Of a stretch of 64,000 nt of DNA, positions 1-8,213 are shown one piece after another. The notes under the pieces were generated by a model. The model did not search any database. It had not been told where the DNA came from and saw only the letters and a list, made by a program, of their open reading frames with translations. Origin of the DNA: Lachnoclostridium sp. An118. GTDB lineage: Bacteria > Bacillota > Clostridia > Lachnospirales > Lachnospiraceae. The position numbers and the translations under genes are program-made. Position 1 is the stretch's first letter; each line of letters begins with the position of its first letter. The stretch is taken from NCBI RefSeq assembly GCF_002160985.1, contig NZ_NFLQ01000008.1, positions 62,001-126,000 on the forward strand, given 5' to 3'.

Positions 1-291
1 AAGAAAGATGGTCATGCCTGAAAACATGAACGTACACAGTCTGTAAAAGCCCCGCCTGTCTGTAAAGAAAAAATAGAGCCCTGTTGCCGCGATAAATACA
101 AACCAGAGAAAATACGGGACGATAAAGTATTCTACAAAGGGTATATAGTCATCCAGCGGAGAGTGGATCAGGTAATAGCCCTGCCGTACATGCTTTTCCA
201 GCCAGATGAACCAGGGCATATAGATAAACCCGTAAAGCAGCACCCAGGCATGACGGTACTTTTTCATGAAGTTTTTTGCCTTTTTCCACAT
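1..291 (-). CDS. membrane protein, PAP2-phosphatase-like N-terminus (partial)
   Basis: An open frame starts at ATG 291 and runs off the left edge of the window. It encodes 97 residues with a short basic start (MWKKAKNFMKKYRHAWV) and at least two hydrophobic stretches rich in aromatic residues (LLYGFIYMPWFIWLEKHV and FIVPYFLWFVFIAATGLYFFF). The pattern of a buried 'LEKHV' and 'PFVEYFIVPY' resembles the N-terminal part of PAP2-type phosphatases of Clostridia that act on membrane lipids, but the catalytic part lies outside the window. An AAGGACG-like ribosome binding site precedes the start. The neighbouring downstream genes on the same strand are also lipid-related. The family call is tentative; that it is a membrane protein is clear. 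Confidence 0.55.
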   Translation of the reverse strand, partial: MWKKAKNFMKKYRHAWVLLYGFIYMPWFIWLEKHVRQGYYLIHSPLDDYIPFVEYFIVPYFLWFVFIAATGLYFFFTDRRGFYRLCTFMFSGMTIFL

Positions 292-401
292 ATTGATACG
301 TCCTTCCGATCTAGTGCATGATCTTCATATAAAAGTTATATTTTCAATTCAATCGGATTATAACACGAAAAAAAATATTCAACAAGGCGCTTCACCGTTT
401 C

Positions 402-1238
402 TTAATAAAATTCAGCCTCTTTTTCAAAAATCTGCATTTCATATCCGGAAATGCCCCTTCTCATGGCGTTTTCCGTGTTCAGTGTCCACACTGCTACCGG
501 TGTGCGGAAGAGCACCCGGCACAGCCACACGCCCGGCTCCGGAAGGTCCTTCAGCTTGTAGGAGATGAAGTCCGGTCTGCCCAGGAAATTGGACAGCATG
601 TGCTTCACGAGGAACCTCAGGATATAGGGGGCGGTGTCGTCGTCTGCCGTCAGGTTGGAGGAGAGCTGGCCCCGCAGGATGTGGGGGGCGTGGATGCGGA
701 ACCAGCGGAGCCCCAGGGTGTTAAAGGACTGGATCAGACAGGGGCCCCTGTAGTCCTGGAGCAGCTCGTAGGTCTTCTCGCACAGCTTCACGGACCGGCC
801 GGGCAGCTTCAGTTCAATGAGGAGAGGCACCCGTCCGTTTACACAGGAGAGCACGTCGGCCAGAAGAGGGATGCGCTCGGCTGTGTGCTGGAGGAACAGC
901 TTCCGGAGCTCGCTGTAGGTGTGGGACTCCACAGAGCCGGGGACACCGCAGACCCGCTCGAGCGTGTCATCGTGGAAGACTGCTACCTGCCCGTCCTTTG
1001 TCAGGTGGACATCCAGCTCTATGCCATAGTGGCAGTCAAGGGCGGCCCTGAAGGCGGCCAGGGAGTTCTCGGGGATCCTCCTCGCCGCGCAGTGGTAGCC
1101 CCTGTGGGCAAATTTGGTCTTCATGAACCTGCGCATCTCCCGCAGGCGGGACCTGCGTGGCGATATGGAGAAGAGATACAGGCCTGCGGCGGCAGCCAGC
1201 AGGGCAATGAAGATCACAAGATACATAGACATAGTCAT
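402..1238 (-). CDS. glycerophosphodiester phosphodiesterase family protein
   Basis: This 278-residue protein belongs to the GDPD family, which hydrolyses glycerophosphodiesters to glycerol 3-phosphate and an alcohol. An N-terminal hydrophobic segment (about residues 5-25) suggests membrane anchoring. The family signature is present: AHRGYH followed by PENSLAAF, then GIELDVHLTKDGQVAVFHDDTL with the metal-binding Glu and Asp and the catalytic His, and later LLIELK. The start is supported by an AAGGAG site seven bases upstream. Its start overlaps the stop of the upstream lipid kinase gene by four bases, so the two are probably translated together and act in phospholipid turnover. Confidence 0.9.
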   Translation of the reverse strand: MTMSMYLVIFIALLAAAAGLYLFSISPRRSRLREMRRFMKTKFAHRGYHCAARRIPENSLAAFRAALDCHYGIELDVHLTKDGQVAVFHDDTLERVCGVPGSVESHTYSELRKLFLQHTAERIPLLADVLSCVNGRVPLLIELKLPGRSVKLCEKTYELLQDYRGPCLIQSFNTLGLRWFRIHAPHILRGQLSSNLTADDDTAPYILRFLVKHMLSNFLGRPDFISYKLKDLPEPGVWLCRVLFRTPVAVWTLNTENAMRRGISGYEMQIFEKEAEFY

Positions 1239-2215
1239 GTGCGACTCCTTTCTTTTGTTGTCTTGTCAGGGGCCCCGGGAATGGGGGCGCTGTCCCGGGG
1301 GACGATGACCCGCAGGCGCTCCTGGAGCAGGGAGGCATCCATACGCCGCTGCAGGAACACGGGCTCTCCGTCGGTGTGGACAGGGAGGGATGTGTCGCTC
1401 TCGATGCGGACCCGCCTGCAGGAGCGGATGAAGATGCCGCGTGCTCCCGTGTGGGCGGCTTTCTGTGACAGGAGCAGGAGAAGGACCGCTTTGAGCCGGG
1501 AGATGCCGGACACCACGATGACGTCCAGCCTGTCATCGCAGGGGTCTGCGCCAGGACAGAATTTAAACCCGCCGCCCTCGTAGGGATGGTTCATGGCAGT
1601 CACAAAAAGTGTGTCTGTAAAAGAGAGGGAGGTGCGGTCATCAAATGTGACAGTGACCCTTGCGGGCCGCAGGAAATGCAGTCTGTCCAGAGCGATCAGC
1701 GCATAGGTCAGCTTGCCCAGGTGCAGTCTGTTCAGGACCGGCTTCAGCCTGGAGATGACCGCCTGATGGCAGATGGCGGCGTCGAATCCCAGCCCGGCGC
1801 TCACGGCAAACCGCTTTTCCTGTCCCCTGAATACAAGATTTCCTATATTCATGTCCGCATACGACGGGTGGCAGTCCAGTATGAGTGAAAGGGCCTCTTC
1901 CGGGTCAGAGGGGAAGTGGAAAAACCGGGCGAAATCATTTCCCGACCCAACGGGGATATAGCCCAGCGTGGTGCCGGAGAAGCACTGTATCCCATTGACG
2001 ACTTCGTTTAGTGTGCCGTCCCCTCCGAGGACCACGAGCGTCTGCTCCCTCCCGTCTGCCGTGAGCTCCCGGGCCAGCCGGGTGGCATGGCGCTGGCAGC
2101 AGGTCATATACGCTTTGTAGGAAATGCCGCGCCTGTCCAGGACCGGCTCCAGACGCTCCCATACCTGCCGCCCCAGGCCGGAGCGGGAGGCGGGGTTTAT
2201 GATAAAAGTAAACAT
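1235..2215 (-). CDS. diacylglycerol kinase family lipid kinase
   Basis: The 326-residue protein has the DAGKc/YegS/BmrU lipid-kinase fold that phosphorylates diacylglycerol or a related lipid using ATP. Visible signatures are FTFIINPASRSG at the N-terminus, the nucleotide loop VVLGGDGTLNEVVNG, the substrate motif GSGNDFAR and a C-terminal 'DGEP'. I place the start at MFTFIINPAS because AAGGAGAAAACC directly precedes this ATG; an ATG 16 codons upstream lacks such a site. It overlaps the GDPD gene downstream. Both genes may recycle phospholipid head groups and diacylglycerol. Confidence 0.88.
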   Translation of the reverse strand: MFTFIINPASRSGLGRQVWERLEPVLDRRGISYKAYMTCCQRHATRLARELTADGREQTLVVLGGDGTLNEVVNGIQCFSGTTLGYIPVGSGNDFARFFHFPSDPEEALSLILDCHPSYADMNIGNLVFRGQEKRFAVSAGLGFDAAICHQAVISRLKPVLNRLHLGKLTYALIALDRLHFLRPARVTVTFDDRTSLSFTDTLFVTAMNHPYEGGGFKFCPGADPCDDRLDVIVVSGISRLKAVLLLLLSQKAAHTGARGIFIRSCRRVRIESDTSLPVHTDGEPVFLQRRMDASLLQERLRVIVPRDSAPIPGAPDKTTKERSRT

Positions 2216-2310
2216 GGTTTTCTCCTTTGTGCGGGGACATTTTGTGAAAGGACGTCCCGACATGTAAGATTATACTGCGAAAAAGAGTGGCAGGCAAGAA
2301 GTACGCTTCC

Positions 2311-2339
2311 TTGACATACGTCTGCGGGGGTGCTATATT
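2311..2339 (+). promoter_or_regulatory. sigma-A-type promoter for the membrane protein genes
   Basis: TTGACA (2311-2316) and TATATT (2334-2339) are separated by 17 bases. They lie about 65 bases ahead of the gene at 2403, which is in the expected direction. Confidence 0.6.
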
Positions 2340-2402
2340 AAAGGAAATTGTATACATAATAGGAAGGGCGGCAGAGCGTGCTCTGCCAGAGGGGAAAAGG
2401 TC

Positions 2403-3020
2403 ATGTTCAGAAGAAAGATACGTCCGGCTCAGGAGGAGATGAGAGGGACGGCTTTTACCGTTGTCTTCGTGCTCATCTGGTATGCGAGCCTGATGAGGGG
2501 GATCCTGTATGCCGGATTTCAGAATACCTACCTCCTGTTCCTGGCAGCCGGTCTCCTTCCTGTATTTACCGCGGTGCAGGGAGTCAGGAGAGCCCTGTTC
2601 TACCGCAGGCAGGGGCGGGAGATAAAAGGATCCGGAAACGCAGCCAGGGGGAGGATCGTGAATGTCATCATGAAGAGCGAGCCCTACGAGGACAGCCATC
2701 ACAGGGCCAGGTACCGGCGGTACTATGTGCTGGTGGCGGAGGTGGCGGATCCGGTGACCGGGGTTGTCAACCGGATCGAGAGTCCTGCCTACAGCCGCCC
2801 GATACACCGTTTCCTGGCATCGCCGGAGGTGACGGTCTACACGGACCGGACCGGATGGAAGCACTACATGGATGATTTTCAGTGGAAGGAGAGGAAGAGC
2901 GACCCCGGGATTTTTGAGGGGGACCAGGTGTTTGATGAATACGGGACAGGAGCCCTGTTCGGCAAAGTCCTTGTCATCCTTGTCATGCTCCTGATGCTCT
3001 ACAATATATTTTTTCACTAG
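2403..3020 (+). CDS. hypothetical membrane protein (DUF3592-like)
   Basis: The 205-residue protein has two adjacent N-terminal membrane helices (about residues 17-35 and 42-58), a soluble middle with a repeated pattern of short strands (GRIVNVIMKSEPYEDSHH, YYVLVAEVADPVTG, EVTVYTDRTGWKHYMDDF) and one C-terminal helix (VLVILVMLLMLYNIFF). This layout resembles DUF3592-type proteins, whose function is not established. AGAGGGGAAAAGGTC precedes the ATG. It lies 52 bases ahead of the CPBP protease gene and probably shares its promoter. Confidence 0.65.
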   Translation: MFRRKIRPAQEEMRGTAFTVVFVLIWYASLMRGILYAGFQNTYLLFLAAGLLPVFTAVQGVRRALFYRRQGREIKGSGNAARGRIVNVIMKSEPYEDSHHRARYRRYYVLVAEVADPVTGVVNRIESPAYSRPIHRFLASPEVTVYTDRTGWKHYMDDFQWKERKSDPGIFEGDQVFDEYGTGALFGKVLVILVMLLMLYNIFFH

Positions 3021-3072
3021 AATGCGGCGGAGCGTGTAAATAGCAGCATAGAAGAAAGAAGAAGGTTGATCG

Positions 3073-4023
3073 ATGATGGAAAAGAGAAATTTAAGGCCCT
3101 GGATGGCCGTCATATTTGTACTTGCATTTGCGCTGGATATCTTTGTAGTGAGCGGTTTTCTGGGGATGTGGTTCGGGGTGTGGGGCACCCTGCTCCACGA
3201 GCTGTTGCTGGCTCTCCTGGCAGTCCTGCTGGCGGCCCTGTTCCGGGCGGACCTGCGCAGAGTCTTCCCTTTTAAATGGCCACGGGCGTCCAGGGTGGCG
3301 GGCACGCTGATCCTGTGGCTTGGCACCTTCCTTGCGGCCATGGCGGTGACTATGCTTGTGTCCTACTTCTTCCCACAGGAGGTGCTGGGTGCCGGGCAGG
3401 GCGTGCAGGATATCGTGGTGAGCATCCCTGTGCTGCTGGCCCTGTTCCTTGTGGCCCTCACTCCGGCCGTCTGTGAGGAGCTGGCCTTCCGGGGCGGCTT
3501 CCTTGGCTGTCTGCGGGGCATGAAGAGCAAGTGGGCGGGCATCCTCATCGTGGCAGTGGTGTTCGGCGCCTTCCACGGAAGCGTGTGGAGGATGATCCCC
3601 ACCGCCATCCTGGGAGTGGCTCTGGGCTATCTTCTGGTGGAGACGGACAACCTGTTTTACAGCATGCTCTTCCACTTTGTCAACAATGCGGTGCCTGTGC
3701 TGCTCCTGGGGCTTTTGTCCCTCGTGCCGGTGCAGGAGAGCGCGGGGGACATAGAGGCGGTGCAGACCGCCATGTCGAGCCATCTGCCCCTTTTCACCGT
3801 GGCGGTCTACATGCTGTACGCCTGCGGGGCCCCCTTCCTTATCTATATCGGCAACTATCTGATCCACAGGGGACAGCCCGGATATGACCGGGGGCTGTTC
3901 CCGAGAGAAAAGAGAAAGACGCTGCTCGCCCTTGTGGGGAGCAGCGCCTATATCCTTGTGATCGGTGTGATCATGTTCCTCGCATCCTTCGGTGCCATCA
4001 TGCGCGGCCTGATGCCCTACTAG
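3073..4023 (+). CDS. CPBP family intramembrane glutamic endopeptidase
   Basis: This 316-residue polytopic membrane protein belongs to the CPBP (Abi/CAAX-protease-like) family. The three catalytic motifs are visible: CEELAFRGGFLGCLRG (paired Glu and the Arg), FGAFHG (His) and SMLFHFVNN (His and Asn). Around eight hydrophobic segments can be counted. Relatives cleave membrane-embedded substrates, and in Firmicutes they often process peptides or contribute to bacteriocin immunity; the substrate here is unknown. The start could be either ATG of the ATGATG pair at 3073. Its 3' end overlaps the convergent hydF stop by four bases. Confidence 0.85.
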   Translation: MMEKRNLRPWMAVIFVLAFALDIFVVSGFLGMWFGVWGTLLHELLLALLAVLLAALFRADLRRVFPFKWPRASRVAGTLILWLGTFLAAMAVTMLVSYFFPQEVLGAGQGVQDIVVSIPVLLALFLVALTPAVCEELAFRGGFLGCLRGMKSKWAGILIVAVVFGAFHGSVWRMIPTAILGVALGYLLVETDNLFYSMLFHFVNNAVPVLLLGLLSLVPVQESAGDIEAVQTAMSSHLPLFTVAVYMLYACGAPFLIYIGNYLIHRGQPGYDRGLFPREKRKTLLALVGSSAYILVIGVIMFLASFGAIMRGLMPY

Positions 4024-5309
4024 CTCTCCTGCGGTGTCTGCCGGAGGCTGTCTGCAAGGGGCTTAAGGCTCCGCTCCAGGATGCCGTTCATGTGGGCGAT
4101 GGCGATGCCATAGTTGGTCATGGGGACGCCGGCGTCCCTTGCGCAGGCCATCCGGAATTTCATCTCCCGCTCATTCAGCATGCAGCCGCCGCAGTGGACG
4201 ACCGCCTGGAACGGGGAGAGGTCTGAGGGAAACTCCGTGCCGCTGGTGAAGGAGAAGCGAAGATTCTCCGGGCCCGCGAGGCCGGTGTGCCGCCGGATGA
4301 GGGCGGGCAGTTTGACCGTGCCGATGTCTCCGCACTGTCTGTGGTGGGTGCAGCCCTCGCATATCAGTATATGGTCTCCTTGCTTCAGTGTATCCAGAGC
4401 CCTGGCGCCTTCTGCCAGGGCTTTTAGATTGCCCTTATACCGGGCAAAGAGGATGGAGAAGGAGGTGAGGGGGAGCTCCGGGGGCACCACCGAGGAGACG
4501 TAGGCGAAGGCCTGGCTGTCGGTGATGACAAGGGCGGGCTTCAGGCCCGGCTTTCCGTCTCTTCCCTCCAGCGTTTCCCTCAGCTCCGTGTCCCGCACCG
4601 CCAGGGCAAGGGCCCCGGTGTCCAGGATGTCCCGTATGGTCTGCTGCTGGGGCAGGATGAGCCTGCCCTTGGGAGCGGCCTTGTCGATGGGGATGACGAG
4701 ACAGACAAGGTCCATGGGGGAGAGAAGGTCTCCCACGATGCGCCGGCTCTCGTCCTCCCTGGGTGCCAGGGCGGCGATGCGCTCCTTCAGCTCCTGTATC
4801 CCCTGGCCTGTCTTTGCGCTGACAGGCAGCGCAGGGACAGCGGTTCCTGACGGGGCTTCTGCCTGCCTGGCTATGTTGTTTTTGAGGGCAGCAGAAGCTT
4901 CGGCCGTCTCCGGGAGGAGGTCCGCCTTGTTCACGGCGATCAGGCAGGGGATATGCTTCTCCTGTATCCGGGAGAGTATCTGACGGTCCTCCTCCGTCAG
5001 CCCGTCAGGGCCGTCCACCACCAGGACGGCGATGTCGGTCTTGTTCAGCATCTGGTAGGCCTTCCGAACACGCAATTCCCCCAGCTCTCCTGTGTCATCC
5101 AGGCCCGGCGTGTCGATGAGGACCACCGGACCTAAGGGCAGCAGCTCCATGGCCTTTGTCACCGGGTCGGTGGTGGTGCCCTTGATGTCCGAGACAATGG
5201 CCAGGCTCTGGGAGGTGAGGGCGTTGATGAGGCTGGATTTGCCGGCGTTGCGCCGTCCGAAGATGCCAATGTGTGTCCGCTCGGCGGAAGGGGTGTTGTT
5301 TAAACTCAT
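4020..5309 (-). CDS. hydF: [FeFe] hydrogenase maturation GTPase HydF
   Basis: HydF is the GTPase scaffold that carries the precursor of the 2Fe subcluster and delivers it to the [FeFe] hydrogenase HydA. The 429-residue protein has an N-terminal TrmE/Era-like G domain with P-loop GRRNAGKSSL, switch GTTTDPVT, DTPGLDD and NKAD, then a dimerisation region, and a C-terminal iron-sulfur region with CEGCTHHRQC and VHCGGCMLNE. Length is normal for the family. GGAGG precedes the ATG. It is the last gene of hydE-hydG-hydF, so all three maturases are made together; no hydrogenase structural gene is in this window. Confidence 0.95.
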   Translation of the reverse strand: MSLNNTPSAERTHIGIFGRRNAGKSSLINALTSQSLAIVSDIKGTTTDPVTKAMELLPLGPVVLIDTPGLDDTGELGELRVRKAYQMLNKTDIAVLVVDGPDGLTEEDRQILSRIQEKHIPCLIAVNKADLLPETAEASAALKNNIARQAEAPSGTAVPALPVSAKTGQGIQELKERIAALAPREDESRRIVGDLLSPMDLVCLVIPIDKAAPKGRLILPQQQTIRDILDTGALALAVRDTELRETLEGRDGKPGLKPALVITDSQAFAYVSSVVPPELPLTSFSILFARYKGNLKALAEGARALDTLKQGDHILICEGCTHHRQCGDIGTVKLPALIRRHTGLAGPENLRFSFTSGTEFPSDLSPFQAVVHCGGCMLNEREMKFRMACARDAGVPMTNYGIAIAHMNGILERSLKPLADSLRQTPQES

Positions 5310-5380
5310 AGTGTCCTCCTGTTCATGCTGTGTTCAGTTCATGCGGTGTTCAGTTCGTGATACGTATCAGAGGCTGCGCA

Positions 5381-6802
5381 TCAGAAGCGGAAATCCCGCC
5401 GGTTGTTCTCCCGGATGAGACGGAGATTTTCCTCCACCACGGCCCGGGCTTTGGGGTTTGGCACATTCTGGATCTCCCGGTCGATGAGCCGGTCGCCGAT
5501 GGCCTTTGTCTCCGGGGAGGCGTAGTCCATCAGGTACTCCTCCAGGGTCATGAGGGCGTTGGGGTGGCAGCAGTTCTGGATCTGGCCGCTCTTGCACAGG
5601 GACATGAAGCGGTCGCCGGTGCGGCCCTCCCGGTAACAGGCTGTGCAGAAGCTGGGGATGTAGTCCATCTCCATGAGCCAGCGCACCACCTCGTCCAGGG
5701 TGCGGCTGTCGATCACGTCGAACTGCTCGGAGCGGGCGTCTTCCGGCTCCGGCTCGCAGTAGCCGCCCACGCTGGTGCGGGAGCCGCCGCTGATCTGGGA
5801 GATTCCCAGGTGGAGGACTCTCTCCCGGCATGCTTTGCTCTCCCGGGTAGAGATGATCATGCCGGTGTAGGGGACGGCGATGCGGATGCAGGCCACCAGC
5901 TTGGCAAAGGTGTCGTCGTCAATGCCGTTCTTGAAGGAGCTGGAGTCGATGTCGTCCGCGTCACGGAGGCGGGGCACACTGATCGTGTGGGGGCCTACGC
6001 CGAAGGCTGCCTCCAGGTGCTCCGCGTGCATGAGGAGCCCGGTGAACTCATACCGGTACTTGTCCAGGCCGAAGAGAACACCGATGCCCACATCGTCGAT
6101 CCCGCCCTCCATAGCCCGGTCCATAGCTGTGGTGTGGTAGTCGTAGTCGTGCTTTGGACCTGTGGGGTGAAGCTCCAGATAGCTCTGTTTGTGGTAGGTC
6201 TCCTGGAAGAGGATGTAGGTGCCGATGCCGGCCTCCTTGAGGAGCCGGTAGTTGTCCACTGTGGTGGCGGCGATGTTGATGTTGACCCGGCGGATGGCAC
6301 CGTTTTTGTGTTTGATGCTGTAGATGGTGTTGATGCTGTCCAGATAGTAGTCCATGGTGTTGTGCACCGGGTCCTCGCCGGCCTCGAGAGCCAGACGCTT
6401 GTGTCCCATGTCCTGGAGGGCGATGACCTCACGCCGGATCTCCTCCTGGGAGAGCTGCTTGCGGGGGATGTGCTTGTTCTTCAGGTGGTAGGGGCAGTAG
6501 GTGCAGCCGTTGATGCAGTAGTTGGACAGATAGAGAGGGGCAAACATGACAATGCGGTTGCCGTAGAAGTCCTTCTTTATCTGCTCTGCCAGCCGGTAGA
6601 TCTCCTGGTTTTTCTCCTCAATGTCGCAGTCCAGCAGGACGGCGGCGTCCCTGTGGGAGAGGCCCTTTCTCTTTCTGGCCTTCTCCAGTATTTCGTCTAT
6701 GAGCGTTTCGTTGTGCTTGTTCTCCTCCGCAAAGGCCAGAGTTTCCATGATTTCCTCGTGATCGATAAATTCATCCGGGTGTGTGGAATTTACATCATAC
6801 AT
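5381..6802 (-). CDS. hydG: [FeFe] hydrogenase maturase HydG (radical SAM tyrosine lyase)
   Basis: HydG cleaves tyrosine to p-cresol, CO and cyanide and builds the Fe(CO)2CN unit of the H-cluster. The 473-residue sequence has the radical SAM motif CINGCTYC (CX3CX2C) followed by PYHLKNK, the AdoMet-binding glutamate region LEAGEDP, and the C-terminal auxiliary cluster region with FCTACYREG and a later Cys pair (QNCCHPNAL). This C-terminal extension is what separates HydG from the related thiamine enzyme ThiH. The start has AAGGAGGAT at the right distance. It sits between hydE and hydF with short gaps. Confidence 0.96.
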   Translation of the reverse strand: MYDVNSTHPDEFIDHEEIMETLAFAEENKHNETLIDEILEKARKRKGLSHRDAAVLLDCDIEEKNQEIYRLAEQIKKDFYGNRIVMFAPLYLSNYCINGCTYCPYHLKNKHIPRKQLSQEEIRREVIALQDMGHKRLALEAGEDPVHNTMDYYLDSINTIYSIKHKNGAIRRVNINIAATTVDNYRLLKEAGIGTYILFQETYHKQSYLELHPTGPKHDYDYHTTAMDRAMEGGIDDVGIGVLFGLDKYRYEFTGLLMHAEHLEAAFGVGPHTISVPRLRDADDIDSSSFKNGIDDDTFAKLVACIRIAVPYTGMIISTRESKACRERVLHLGISQISGGSRTSVGGYCEPEPEDARSEQFDVIDSRTLDEVVRWLMEMDYIPSFCTACYREGRTGDRFMSLCKSGQIQNCCHPNALMTLEEYLMDYASPETKAIGDRLIDREIQNVPNPKARAVVEENLRLIRENNRRDFRF

Positions 6803-6852
6803 TTCTATATCCTCCTTACTGTAAGTCCTTCCCTGTGGGGAAGCAGATCCAT

Positions 6853-7911
6853 TTACGACTGGTCAGGGCAGGGACGCCAGTCTCCCCGGCAGACCGCCAC
6901 GTGGCAGCCGGTCTGTTCCACGCGCCGGGACAGGTCCGCCAGTCCCTCTGCCGACTCGGCGCCGGTGTTCAGCTTGTTGTCGTAGAGGGAGTAGTCCTTT
7001 CTGTGGCCCCTGGGGGACAGATTGGGCATGACCACGTTGGCACCAGCCAGGATGCCCAGCTCCCGCCCGCCTTCGCAGATGGAGCCAAGGGCGGTGGTGG
7101 CGGGCAGAAGGACGTCCGGCAGCATGAGCCGCAGAAGACCCAGCATGTACAGAGTCAGCTCCAGGGTACCCGCCTGTTTCCCGGCGAAGGGCGTGTCCCT
7201 GTGGGGGATGAAGGGGCCGATGCCTACCATGTGGGGCCGGAGCTCCTTGAGAAAGAGCATATCCTCGGCCAGATGCCGGGTCTCCTGGAAGGGGGAGCCC
7301 ACCATGAAGCCGGCCCCCACCTGGTAGCCGATGGACTTCAGGTCCAGGAGACAGGCCTTCCTGTGAGCGGCGCTCAAGGACGGCGGATGGAGCTTTCTGT
7401 AGTGGTCGCTGCTGCTGGTCTCATGGCGCAGCAGGTAGCGGTCCGCTCCGGCGTCAAAAAAGGCCTGGTAGGAATCGTGCCCCCGCTCGCCGATGGAGAG
7501 GGTCAGCGCGCAGTCCGGAAATCCGGCCTTGATGCTCCGGATGAGACAGACCATCCTCTCGTCTGTGAACCAGCCATCCTCCCCGCCCTGGAGCACAAAG
7601 GTGCGAAATCCCAGCTCATAGCCCTGGCGGCAGCAGTCCAGGATCTGGTCCTGGGACAGCCGGTAGCGCTGGACGTGAGGGTTGCTCTTTCGGATGCCGC
7701 AGTAGTAGCAGTCGTTCCGGCAGTAGTTGGTGAACTCGATGAGTCCCCGGATGTAGACATCCTTCCCGTAGACGGCCTGCCGCACCTCCCGGGCCAGTCT
7801 GAAGAGATGCTCCGCCGCCTGCGGGGTGCGCCCGTCAATGACCCGGACCCACTCCTCCCCGGAGAGGGCCCGCTCCCTGTGCAGTTTGTCGATCAGTGTC
7901 TTAGTGTCCAT
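6853..7911 (-). CDS. hydE: [FeFe] hydrogenase maturase HydE (radical SAM)
   Basis: HydE is the radical SAM enzyme that works on the HydG product to supply part of the [FeFe] hydrogenase 2Fe subcluster. The protein of 352 residues shows CRNDCYYC (CX3CX2C) followed by GIRKSNP, a GGE-type motif in LQGGEDG, and the TIM-barrel pattern of the biotin-synthase-like group. The start MDTKTLIDKL is chosen because AGGAGGATT directly precedes it. It is the first gene of the hydEGF cluster and is preceded by a leader with an intrinsic-terminator-like hairpin, listed separately. Confidence 0.94.
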   Translation of the reverse strand: MDTKTLIDKLHRERALSGEEWVRVIDGRTPQAAEHLFRLAREVRQAVYGKDVYIRGLIEFTNYCRNDCYYCGIRKSNPHVQRYRLSQDQILDCCRQGYELGFRTFVLQGGEDGWFTDERMVCLIRSIKAGFPDCALTLSIGERGHDSYQAFFDAGADRYLLRHETSSSDHYRKLHPPSLSAAHRKACLLDLKSIGYQVGAGFMVGSPFQETRHLAEDMLFLKELRPHMVGIGPFIPHRDTPFAGKQAGTLELTLYMLGLLRLMLPDVLLPATTALGSICEGGRELGILAGANVVMPNLSPRGHRKDYSLYDNKLNTGAESAEGLADLSRRVEQTGCHVAVCRGDWRPCPDQS

Positions 7912-7938
7912 AATCCTCCTGTCTGTCCTCTGCGGCAT

Positions 7939-7968
7939 AAAAATAGTCTGCACCCGAAGGCGCAGACT
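7939..7968 (-). terminator. attenuator-like hairpin in the hydE leader
   Basis: On the minus strand AGTCTGCGCC-TTCG-GGTGCAGACT forms a ten-pair stem, one of the pairs a G-U, closed by a UUCG tetraloop, followed at once by ATTTTT. It lies about 30 bases upstream of the hydE start and downstream of the only room for a promoter (7970-8110), so it would act inside the leader. The roughly 90 bases of leader before it have no match to a riboswitch class that I recognise. Confidence 0.6.
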
Positions 7969-8213
7969 AAAAAAGTATAAAATACTCCCGCTTGTCCATT
8001 TGTAAATGCGCCTTTTTGCTCAGGTGTCACCCTTTGCAATCAGTACGTAAATTTTATTTATTATACCATACCTGTAAAAAAATAGAAATACTTTACAGGA
8101 ACTTAACATTTTTCTGTTTGCAAATTGATATCACGGAGGTATACTTGTAGAGATGTGATTTTATGAGAACAGGGCGGGAACAGGCCGCGCTGTGCAAAAG
8201 GAGAGAACGGAAA

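Noticed and set aside
7970-8060. Possible known riboswitch (TPP, c-di-GMP, SAM) before hydE
   Set aside because: No consensus of these classes could be matched; only the terminator-like hairpin is supported.
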